From Ephemerocybe angulata (taxonomy: Eukaryota > Basidiomycota > Agaricomycetes > Agaricales > Psathyrellaceae): DNA of 64,000 nucleotides. A model generated the notes under the pieces. That model made no database searches. It had not been told where the DNA came from and worked only from the letters and a program-made list of their open reading frames with translations. The DNA is taken from assembly GCA_013368325.1 (NCBI GenBank), contig JAACJK010000168.1, forward strand, positions 310,001-374,000, read 5' to 3'. Positions 54,851 through 64,000 of this stretch are shown in pieces. The translations under genes were made by a program, and so were the position numbers. Each line of letters opens with the position of its first letter. The stretch's first letter is position 1.

Positions 54851-55040
54851 CGGTCGTTCCTCGTGCTTGAAATCCTGGGTTTGTTCTGGCGCTACGTCCT
54901 GGGATGTTGTCTGTGGTTTCGATTTTGTTTCGTTCACTTTGAGGATGGTCGACTTTCCAGGCACGACGTGCGATATGTTTCCGATAGTCGTGTGTACTCA
55001 TGCTTGCGACTTTACGCCCATTCTGACTGGAGTCTGTATC
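54851..55040 (+). repeat. Duplicated 3' flank shared with 63800-64000
   Basis: GGTCGACTTTCCAGGCACGAC...GCCCATTCTGACTGGA (54946-55040) corresponds to 63897-64000, so the duplication includes sequence downstream of both homeodomain copies and leaves the window on the right. Confidence 0.7.
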
Positions 55041-56186
55041 ATCAGACTCTCGCTCGCTCGTTGATGTTCGTTCTCTTGTACTTCTCGCTGGCTTCTGCGT
55101 ACGGATTTGCGAACTGTTGTTGTACGTACTCTCGTCTACTTTACTCTACTTTCCACTACATTACCGGGCTGCAGTCTGTATACATGGTTGGTCGGGTGGT
55201 CTACCTGCCCGTTCGCTTCCATTTCCAATCCCGTGCTCTTTTTGATTACGTCGCTTCGTTGCAGTGCGATGCGACTGCAATAGATAACCTGCTATGTGAT
55301 CTTTTTTGAACGCCTGATGGATCGTTTCATCTCGTCTTCTCAAGCATCACGCTAGCTGCTTCTATTCATTGGCCCCTATCATGCTCCGCAGTTCTCGTAC
55401 AGCTTCAGAACGTTTAGTTCCACAAATGCAACGCACTCGACCATGTCCATGGTGTAGGAATTGGGTTAGACTTCTGTCGTGTATCCTGAGGCATGATTAG
55501 CGGAGACCTGAAGTAGAATCATCCCCGTACCGAGATATCCAATTTGCTTAAAAGGTGTCACCGCTTCGAAGTTTGGGTAAAGTGTGTTTGGTAGAGGGGA
55601 TCTGGGGAGGCTAGGCGCAGCGACTTGGGGGTGTACAGGGCTATACCGTTAGGCACATCGTTGCATCCGAAAGCTGGCGGGAGCGACTTCACCATACTCT
55701 ATCGGGTCGGAGTGTCGCTGACCATACTACTCAACCCATCTCAATTGAACAACACCGTGCCTCGCATGAATCAGGGCATAAAGATAGAGTTCTGGATAGA
55801 GCAACATGGTATCATCAAGAAGATTGATATTTTGTTGATTACAAGATAAATATGATGCTCGAAGTGCGAGACACTTTAGATCAAATGGCAAGCGAGTGTA
55901 AGTATGGGCGCCTATTAATAAGACAGTATACAGAACTGACTGACCACCAATATTATCCTTCAAGACGAGCACTCAATCCTGGACTTTAACCAGCTCACCC
56001 AATTCCCCCTCTATACCCTGGTTACTGTGACACATCAGCCCACCATGACAGGTGCCGATTGAGCGCGTAAAATGTGCCCTTCTCCCGGTGAGGTTCCATC
56101 ATGATGAATGGAAGGGATTCATGGGAAGGTCCTGATTCCTGACTGTTCTTGAGACTCTTCCATGATGCAACACGGCCAGCTTCCGT
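55041..56186. other. Intergenic, nothing recognised
   Basis: No supported gene, repeat or RNA. A minus-strand 81-codon frame at 55727-55972 and plus-strand frame to 55310 lack features. Confidence 0.45.
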
Positions 56187-56194
56187 TATAAAAG
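56187..56194 (+). promoter_or_regulatory. TATA box
   Basis: TATAAAAG in a GC-richer context (CGTTATAAAAGGGCGG), about 90 nt upstream of the ATG at 56278. Confidence 0.5.
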
Positions 56195-56277
56195 GGCGGA
56201 GAAAACTAGCCATGCTGAAGTGAGGGAGGCTACATCTCGACAGTGTGTTCCTCCGAGTCAAACCCCGACGAATCGCA

Positions 56278-56620
56278 ATGCGCCTCGCAGCTCTGAGCAA
56301 CATCCTCTCGGCTTCATTGATCCTGCAGGCTCGTATCTATTAACCGTGCGTTTGTATGTTGCCAATGTTGATGGATATCCTTCCAGTGCGCCAGCTGTAT
56401 TGCTCAAGCCAGTGCCAGGCCAATCCCACAAAGTCCGGATGAAAGCGCGCGCTCAGATGGCACCTTCATTACTTTGCCTTCTGAAGCGGACTCGATCGCA
56501 ATGACCGTCTCTCGTTCGAACAACCCAGCCTTGATGAGCAACATGAAAAGGAGTCTAGAGGTCACAGACATTGAGGCAGGAGATCGAGAAGGGGCACTTG
56601 AAGATCTGAATTATTAAGAA
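56278..56620 (+). CDS. Possible small secreted protein, model weak
   Basis: The ATG at 56278 opens MRLAALSNILSASLILQA, a signal-peptide-like start, 90 nt after a TATA box. A stop follows unless an intron from GTATCT (56332) is removed. The plausible downstream frame ASARPIPQSPDESARSDG ... SLEVTDIEAGDREGALEDLNY ends at about 56618. Neither splice acceptor preserves phase cleanly (YAG sites give another frame; only an AAG site fits), so this may be a relic. No homologue recognised. Confidence 0.35.
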
Positions 56621-56797
56621 TAATTGGGAGGGAAAACCTGTATATTTCCATAATCTATGTGATGTTTGGTGCCTTGTCGAGATACCATGCACGTAGATAA
56701 TTGGGGCTCCACGACTCTACGAGGTGGGTAAGCGATGTATCATGCTAGTCAGCGAGAATCCGCGCAATTCTAATTCCCTAATTGTCTGTCGCCCAAA

Positions 56798-57499
56798 ATC
56801 TTCTCCCTATTCGCCCAGAGAGGTAGATAGGCAGGCATCAAGTTCTGGATAAAAGCAAGCGGTCGGCGTCGGGTGCGCGCGTCACTGCGGTCACGGTGGT
56901 ACTCGCGCGAAGTTGGTACTACCCCTTCCGTCCTTCTGACCGACCGTCGGTAGCCGCGGTGTCTGATAATCTCAGACGTTTGAGAAGCATCCACAAGATG
57001 GGCAACAAAGTAGGACAGGGCCTACATATCGCCGATGCGCCTTCGAGTTGGACGCTACAGAGAGGACTCAAGACGTTTCCTACCATGCGACGACGGCGCG
57101 ACGCCCACTGAACCACCCCAGGCGAACTACCCGCATTCAATGCGGTAGCCTGTAGGCCTGAGGATAGAGAGAGGGATACAAAACCTTTGAGCCCGCTCTA
57201 GTTCCTGGAAGCCTCATATCGACGGGGTACCTCGGTCAAGAACCCACCTGTGAGAATCGGTAAGTAGAGATGCCATGAAAGTAGCACCCAAACCCTGTGG
57301 AGCGGGGGAAGCAGGTTGAGGGTGCTAACGCTGAGAAGCATGGGAAGGCCGGTTCTCAGCGCGTCTAATGCTTTGTAAGGGGGAAAGGAGGAAAGGAAGA
57401 AAGGTAAAAGCTGGCAAATTAAATCGTGGGTATCAGCAGACTCAGAGTCGGGTATGGGGTGCGCGTACGAGAATCCTAGAGTTCTTTAATTCGTTGGTC
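56798..57499. repeat. Duplicated block, copy A
   Basis: Starts ATCTTCTCCCTATTCGCCCAGAG and ends GAGTTCTTTAATTCGTTGGTC. Shares long, gapped identity with 60418-61168: the ACGGTGGTACTC, CCGACCGTCGGTAG, CGCTCTAGTTCCTGGAAGCC and AAGAACCCACCTGTG strings. Non-coding by appearance; short frames are not conserved between copies. No terminal inverted repeats seen. Confidence 0.85.
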
Positions 57500-57932
57500 A
57501 ATATTCATATACATAAAATCCTGTCAATATCGAATATTGACTCGGAGGATATTATGAGCTTGATATGCCATGCGATTTCCACAAAGTGAAGGAATGCCGC
57601 CACGGCCAACCGCATCTACGATCCCCAACTGAGCATGTCCTGAAGGTCGCGACCATAGTTGCTTCCAGACAGCTCTTCGGAATGCGGTGGATCTTGTCAG
57701 ATTAGCAGGAGATTAGCAGGAGTTCCCTTATTTTGCTGGTGACAGAGAGCAGAGGGAGCTCGCGGGACATCCGGGCCCCTGTTTGCTTGATCCATCACTT
57801 TGATGACTTCCGATTGGGCGTGCACACTAGACCTCGCGACAAAGCTAGAAGCGCAAAGGCGGCCCTTTCTAACTCGGAAGATACAAATACATAAAGGATT
57901 GTCGCTTAGGGCTGGCATATTAATTTCGGTCA
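57500..57932. other. Intergenic, nothing recognised
   Basis: No feature beyond a duplicated GATTAGCAGGA doublet near 57698. Confidence 0.4.
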
Positions 57933-59640
57933 TCATACTTGGCCGGGTTTACCGTCCTTCTCCCCGATTTTGCTCTCAGCGACATCTTCGACAACAACCG
58001 AGTCGCCCGCTGTGTCGTCCCCACCCTGATCTTCTGTCTCAACTCCCGTAATCTTAGGCGCGTCGAACATCAGTGTCGACACAATCTCCCCCACTCGAGT
58101 TGTTTCGTGACCCCCGCGAGTGCCAATTTTCTTAACGTTGATAAGGAGGTGCGCGACGAGAATGGGCACAGCACAGCGATACAACCTGGTAATTTGAGAA
58201 CCATGTCAGTAGCCAATACTGAGCATTAAATAGGTTAGAGAAGCGTACGTGTTGACGATTCCGTATTGAACGACTTCGGTCTAGGACGTCCCAATGACGG
58301 TCAGTATTGGTCATTACGAATGGAACTGGGCAGACGCACCGAGATTTTTGGACTTAAAATAATCGAGTTTGCCAGGCGAATGACTGTTTACATAAGACAT
58401 GATTTCACTCGGATAGTAGAGTGGAAGGGACCTACGTATGGTGCCGATATAGTAGACGCCTCCATCTTGTCGAATTACGTTGATCAGCGAGCCTTCTTGT
58501 CTACGATATCGAATGGCCAGCGTAGCGATGCTCAAAGCGGCAGTAACTGGCAGTGGTATGAGCTCCAGACCCGAAGCGAATACTGGCTGAGGGCACTTAC
58601 TCGCAGTTCTCGACAGCAGGACATTGTTGTAGACAGAGCTCATATATTTGAAGTCGTTGATGGGACTGAATGTGCAGGCATATCTGAGCTCCTTCTCAAA
58701 GTCAAACAGCGGTACCGATTCCACTATATATGATAGCCCTTTAGCTTCTGAAGAATGCTTTCCATGACTTGGCGGCACATACTGATCATGATAGTCTTGA
58801 TCATCAAGCTTAAAGTCACCACTGTGTAGGACTGTGCGAGGGGGAGGATGTAAGTCACTATCTTTCGGTTGGGATCGAGTACACTTACCACAAAGAAGGC
58901 AAAGAAGATGACAAAATATCGACGCTTCGTCCCAAGGAGTGCATATAGACAAAGCAGCAAGGCAGCTAGTGACACACATCAGTACCCCGTCCCTATAAGC
59001 GGTTGTTAGGAGACGAAATGTACCCTCTGTCGCATTCGTTCTGATAAAGCTCGAGGCTTCAGGCCACATGAGGGGTAAGAGGTATGCCGCCTTTGAGTAC
59101 ATGAGCCCTGCTCACCCTCCACAATCCACTGGAATGCCCGACATGTCTATATGTTACGTAAATATTACGAAAGTTAGTTCGCGCTTTAGTTGCGGAGATT
59201 GCTGGTGCTCGTACCTTCAAGCTAATATCATACCCTGCGGGATAGCCCACTGAAACTGGGTAAGTGCTGACGCCAACTCGCCATGTCTAGCGACTGAGGC
59301 TCACGTGTGGAGTTGAATGCGAAGTCAACGAACGGCGAGTATCGGATGATCATGAACAGTATCTTTCCTGACTTCCAACTTTGTGACCAGATCTCCGAGA
59401 CCTGTAGGTCGTGTATATTCTCCTCTGAGATATAAGTAACTCCGACTAAGCTGATGTACCATACCTCGTCATCAAAAGTAGTGAGAAAGCTGTATATCTG
59501 TATCAGAAGGCAAACCCCAGGCATGGATCAGCCACCAGCGTGATGTAAAGTACAGTCTGGTCGACTGACATATGCAGAGTATCCTGCCGCTGTAATCTCG
59601 TGGGTTAGTAAAGTACCAGAACAGCAACCCTAGGACTTAC
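57933..59640 (-). CDS. DUF6533-type multi-pass membrane protein
   Basis: Minus-strand gene with several short introns. The start region (about 59520-59290) encodes LLIQIYSFLTTFDDE, spliced over GTATGG...CTACAG to VSEIWSQSWKSGKILFMIIRYSPFVDF, the hallmark 'LLTFDDEV..W...KILF...RY' of the basidiomycete DUF6533 membrane family. Further helices: LALLLCLYALLGTKRRYFVIFFAFFVV (58975-58880) and LPVTAALSIATLAIRYRRQEGS with SLINVIRQDGGVYYIGTI (58570-58440). The C-terminus (58184-57933) has a last helix LYRCAVPILVAHLLINVKKI and an acidic tail. Predicted about seven helices in a membrane; function unknown. Exon phases were not all checked and a splice-site loss cannot be excluded. Confidence 0.65.
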
Positions 59641-60417
59641 CGAGGATATCCTGGAACAGGCGACGAAGGATCAATGAGTCTGACCCACTATGCTCGGAAT
59701 GCAATATACGCTAACCTCTTGGACATGCCAAACGCGAATTAAATTCACCATCTCGGGAGGAAGAGTTTCACTGTCGTCGCTCATTTCCAAAGCGCTTGAG
59801 GGTTTAGGGGGTCAGTGGGCTGTCCCGTCATGCCTTCGACGTTGCCTCCTTATATTTTGCCTTCGATTCCGTAATCTGCAGCGCAGTCTTACTCCGCAAC
59901 CTCACCAAGTTGTTGTCGATCTAAACGGCATTAAGTGGAGCATCAAGATGGCAGTCCTTGGTATGCTCCAACCGGGGCGGAGAAAGAGCCTTGAAGATCT
60001 GTGGCTCCAGCGCACTGTGGGAATACCAACGGAATCATGAATGTCGCCTGTTCTAACGCCGCTCAAAGGTCACTATCGGGATTCGGAGAGACACAGTATA
60101 CCTTGTTGCGTGGAGTATTACTGTGGTATGTCGAAAACACCCACTGACGAAAATCCCAGGTGCCGTGAATGGGTATGTGTCTCGATTCACAACCTGTAAG
60201 GTGGAGAGGAATGGTAGTTTCCTACCTACTAAGCCCTTCTAAACATCGTGATCTCATGTTTCAAAAAGTACAGTGGTTACGTAGCTTAATTAAAGCCAAG
60301 ATCTGCGCTTGCTACCGGTTAGGACATACTATCATTGACCATAGGTTCGGTTTTACCACCGGTTCGGTTTCCCAGCCAAATCAAACGACCGAACCTTCAA
60401 CGAACCTCGTTTTCTTA
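59641..60417. other. Intergenic, nothing recognised
   Basis: A plus-strand 116-codon frame (59690-60040) runs antisense to likely 5' sequence of the membrane-protein gene and has no motif. Confidence 0.4.
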
Positions 60418-61168
60418 ATCTTCTCCCTATTCGCCCAGAGAGGTAGATTTGAGGTAGATAGGCAGGCATCAAGTTCTGGATAAAAGCAAACGGTCGGCGT
60501 TGGGGTGCGTGGCCGAGAGGTGCACGCGTCACTGCGGTCACGGTGGTACTCCCGCGAAGTTGGTAATACCCTTCCATCCTTCTGACCGACCGTCGGTAGC
60601 CGCAATATCTGATAATCTCACGTTTGAGAAGCACCCACAACAAAGTAGGACTGGGCGTACATATCGCCGAATCCCGATGCGCCCGCCTTGGAGACTGCAG
60701 AGAGGATTATTCAAGACGTTTCGGACCATGGGACGACACCCGATATCGATTCTCGATGCCCACCCACCCTTGTGGTAGCCTGTACATAGGCCTGTGAGGT
60801 ACATAAATAACCACATTGCCTTGGGTTGATAGCGAGGGGGTATTGGGATACTCATACGAAACCTTGGAGCCCGCTCTAGTTCCTGGAAGCCTCATATCGG
60901 TTCTCGACGGGGTACCGCGGTCAAGAACCCACCTGTGGGAATCGGTAAGTAGAAGGCCAAACCCTGTGAATCGGGAGAAGCAGATTTGCGGGTGTTGACG
61001 CTGAGAAGCATGCATGAGAAGGCCGGTTCTCAGCGTGTCGCATGCTTTGTAGGGGGAAAGGACTCGGAGGAAAGGACCGTCAAAGCTGGCGAATCGTGGG
61101 TATCAGAAGAGTGAGTCCGGTATGGGGTGCGCATACGTGGATCCTAGAGTTCTTTAATTCGTTGGTCG
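60418..61168. repeat. Duplicated block, copy B
   Basis: Second copy of 56798-57499, same orientation, with small indels (for example an extra AGGTAGATTTG near 60440 and CCTGTACATAGG near 60780). The copies are about 3.6 kb apart and bracket the DUF6533-type gene. Confidence 0.85.
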
Positions 61169-61629
61169 CAATGGTAGGCTTATGCGTGTCTACAGAAGAT
61201 AAGTAGCGAGGGGCGGCGTGAATACAACCACGTCGGTCGGAAGTCCCAACATGGTATACCGTATGAGGGTGTTCCGAGCATGTACAGCCCCCCATTCGCT
61301 TCTTCTCACCCGCCGAGACAGATGAAGAGAAATCAAGCCTCAGGGGAGAGCAAGCGGGTCGGACTCGGCGTCGGGGTGCGCGTGTCCTACGCGATGTACC
61401 ATGAAAACCTGACGGATTAGCGAGAAACCGTGCAATTAAATAATACTCACGGAGGTCTGTACCTCCTCCGTCGGTAAGTACCTCCTTGCCGAGACGGGTG
61501 GAGAGAAATGGAGCGCAGAAGAGCGAGCGGTCGGCGTCGGGCGCCTGTCTGAGGCGGGCGCCCTTCGACATAAGCGCCCCAATCCGTGACGCGCCTTTCT
61601 TCCTTCCTTCCCCATCTTCTTCTTGCACA
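61169..61629. other. Upstream region of the homeodomain gene
   Basis: Contains GGTCGG(A/C)(C)TCGGCGTCGGG motifs at about 61358 and 61529, related to one at 56860 and 60492. No clear TATA box. Confidence 0.4.
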
Positions 61630-63345
61630 ATGGCCCGCCCTCCCGCCTCCGCCCCCAAAGCTCCCTCCAACAAACGCAAATGCACTCCAACCACAGCGAC
61701 CATCCCCAAGCCACCGACGACGACCCTCACCCCAGCCCACTTCGCGCGCCTCAGCGCCATCTGGGCGCTCGACCGCCGCATCCCCACCCCCGCCTCTCGG
61801 GCTGCGTGGGCCGCTGCGCGCGGCCTCGACGTAGAGAAGGTGCATAAGTGGTGGTATCGCTGCCGTGCGCGGGCGAAGAAGATGGGGGTGGAGATTCCGG
61901 GGGGGAGTTATGAGATGGATGTGGGGGATGTGGAGACGGAGGAGGAGGCGGAGGCTGAGGAGGAGAGGAAGGCGAGGGAGGAGAAGGATAGGAGGAGGAG
62001 GGTGAAGGTTAAGGAGGAGGAGGAGGAGGAGGAGCAGGTGGAGGGTGTGCAGATGAGCAAGATGGAGGAGGCGCGGGAAGAAACACAAGGTATGTCGCAT
62101 ATATGCGCGCTTTGATGGGGGTTTATCAATTTCTAGGCAAATTCGACACGACGTGCGTCGCCTTAGCTCCTCAGACGCTCCCAGTACCGACGCCGTTGCC
62201 GCCGGCGGAGGTAACGGTGGAGGATACCCAGCAGATTCAGACCGGCGTGGACTATGCAGCTTTTCTAGGTGAAGGCGACACGACGCAGGTCGCTTTGGCC
62301 CCTCACACGCTCGCAGTGCATTCTTCGTCGGCGATGGCGCAGGCACTGATGGAGGTGGACGAAGCGATGGAAACGGGCGAGCAAGGTACGTCGCCGGTAC
62401 GCGCTCCTACTCACGCTCATCGCTCTCCAGACATTCCCAAACTCTCCGGCACCACTCGGACCCCTGGACCTTCCCCAACACTTCCTTCATCTCCGATCCC
62501 CACATCATCGTCCCCTCTGACTCTCTCGCAATGCTTCCTCCCCCCCTCGTCTCCATTCACAAGCCCTCCCCCACGCTCGGCGCCATCCGCTTCTGCATCG
62601 CCCCCTCCACCCCCAGATCTACCCCGGCTCACAAGGGCCTCGAAGCGTATGTATCTTACCGCGTTGGAGTACGTGCCGGCGTCGGATTCCAAGCTGGCCC
62701 CTCTCGACGACGGCAAATGCACTGCTTCGACGGCCACCTCGCACCCGGCCCCCATCCAACCGCTCTCTGAAAGGCGGACTTCGCTCAACGATAATATCCA
62801 GCCCGTATCTGCGTCTAAAGCTAAAGGTAACGTCTCGCGTCATGTCAAACGCTGTATCGCTGTGCGTTCCTGACGGCTTCTGGGCGTCGTCTCGTCTTTT
62901 CGTCGCACATCCCTCGACCCGCCGTTCCTCCGTCCGTCGCGCGCCCCCTGCAGAATCCAAATCCTCCACAAAGCAAGTGAAGAAGATCGCCCACCGCCCC
63001 GCTACGACCGCCATCATCGCTCCCAAGACCTCGAAACCCTCTCGCAAGCGTCCCAAATCCACACGTTCTCCTCCTGTTCTTCCTGCTCCCGCTCCTCCTG
63101 TTGCCTCTCGTCCCTCGCCTCCTCCCTCTGACTCTTCTCCTATCCCAGTCACCTCTCGCCCTCCAGTCGACATCGACATCGAAATCGACGATCCCATCCC
63201 GACGCCTGCTGACCTGGAGCGCGCGCTCTACGCAGGCATCACGTTCGAGCGCTGTTTGGATATCTCCCTCTCGGCCGTGCCGTTCCTGTTTGGGCTTGAT
63301 GCTTGTGGGTTTCAGTTTGGCTATGGTGGATCCGGACGACGTTGA
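61630..63345 (+). CDS. Atypical homeodomain protein
   Basis: Three exons join in phase to 513 aa: 61630-62089, 62137-62826, 62954-63345. Residues about 33-84 look like a homeodomain: LTPAHFARLSAIWALDRRIP, SRAAWAAARGLD, and recognition helix VHKWWYRCRARAKK, where WWYRCRA replaces the usual WFxNRR. An acidic Glu-rich region (about 95-145), a Pro/Ser-rich middle, a basic patch (KPSRKRPKSTR) and a conserved C-terminus IDDPIPTPADLERALYAGITFERCLDI follow. Likely a nuclear DNA-binding protein (inference). The helix does not match mating-type HD1 or HD2 proteins and no mating-locus neighbours are present. Intact, unlike its paralogue at 53605. The start ATG lies in a good context (CACAATGGC). Confidence 0.75.
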
Positions 63346-64000
63346 CGACTCTGCGACGGTGGACGCTTAGACTCGGGCGCTCTGCTATGACGACGCGTGC
63401 ACTTCTCGCTCTGGACGGTCCTGAATCCTGAAATCGCGCACGACGCGTGTATCTGATACACGATTCTGGCGTTGGTGCTTCTTTCTTTCCTGGTTTTGGT
63501 TTCGTGCTCGTCTCGATCAACTGAAGTGAGCTCTCTTCGGCTTGTTTGTCGATCGCCTTTTCGTTTTTATCGTTTTGCTCCGTGTCGTGTCCGTCTGGCC
63601 TTTGTTACGGCGTTATCTGATACTGCTCTGGCTGCGCGCGCTTTGTTCTCTTCGTGTTCCATTGCTGAGGGAGGAGATATGGTATAGATGCAGTGGACAG
63701 GAGGCGGTGTGGTGCACGGTGCATGGTGCTAGGTGGAAGACGGACGATGGACGGTGTGCTCTGTCTGGTACTGGGATACGTCTGTTTGTGGTTTCGTGCT
63801 CGTGCGTGGCTTCCTTGCTTGCGCTCGTGCTTTCGTCCTCTGCGCTTTGTTTTCGTTCGTCCGTTCGTCCCTCGCGCTTCCTATTCATTCTAAGGATGGT
63901 CGAACTCCCTAGGCACGACCTGCGAGACGTTTCTGATAGCCGTACTACTCATGCTTGCTTGCTACCTCGCGCCCATTCTGACTGGACGCGGTATCATCAG
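63346..64000. other. 3' flank of the homeodomain gene
   Basis: No further gene. The final part (63897-64000) is shared with 54946-55040. T- and GT-rich, with overlapping frames of no recognised content. Confidence 0.5.

Noticed and set aside
61630..63345. Mating-type homeodomain (HD1/HD2) locus
   Set aside because: The recognition helix lacks the WFxNRR core, there is no divergent HD pair, and no known flanking genes of the locus are present.

Overview
The window looks like a transposon-rich, gene-poor stretch of a basidiomycete nuclear genome, most likely an Agaricomycete. The evidence is short (about 45-65 nt) GT-AG introns in nearly every gene, and lineage-typical families: a Plavaka transposase, a TET/JBP dioxygenase, a DUF6698-like protein, DUF6533-type membrane proteins, a Ngaro-type tyrosine-recombinase retroelement, and Tad-like LINE, Copia and Gypsy elements. 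No bacterial operon, tRNA gene, rRNA or CRISPR array was found. All homology statements rest on motif recognition by eye; no search was run.

Region by region. 1-17 kb is a nest of elements. A minus-strand LINE (ORF1 at 15.0-16.4 kb, ORF2 from 2.26 kb past the left edge) was split by a Copia element (2595-14431, 5-bp TSD gcctc). A small deleted LTR element (849-1419) also sits inside the LINE endonuclease. The Copia was itself hit by a composite insertion (6015-11382) that includes a Gypsy gag-pol lacking integrase, by a 439-bp hAT-like MITE (11552-11990, 8-bp TSD), and by a tRNA-derived SINE in its 3' LTR (13317-14056, 13-bp TSD). 16.4-19.6 kb holds an unknown spliced gene, a TA-flanked MITE and a tandem repeat.

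19.8-33.5 kb holds three spliced genes whose exons I could join in phase: a 12-exon Plavaka transposase (about 1263 aa), a 10-exon gene of unknown function directly upstream on the same strand (922 aa), and a divergent 9-exon gene (about 1021 aa) with a C-terminal TET/JBP 2-oxoglutarate/Fe(II) dioxygenase domain. 33.5-41.7 kb holds small lineage-specific genes (a coiled-coil-like protein, a Cys-rich protein, a tail-anchored protein, a DUF6698-like protein), a 130-bp tandem repeat and a broken membrane-protein gene.

41.9-47.6 kb is a complete-looking Ngaro element with split direct repeats A1 ... B1-A2 ... B2 and Gag, RT-RNase H and tyrosine-recombinase frames. 48.1-52.6 kb is an 11-exon, 1320-aa gene fusing a Ulp1-type cysteine protease to a BED finger and a hAT transposase. 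53-64 kb carries an atypical homeodomain gene, a broken paralogue of it, a pair of about 700-bp duplicated blocks and a DUF6533-type membrane protein.

How they work together: the mobile elements are independent selfish units. The suggestive association is the cluster Plavaka transposase, unknown partner gene and TET/JBP dioxygenase, because fungal TET/JBP genes are known to be expanded and linked to DNA transposons.
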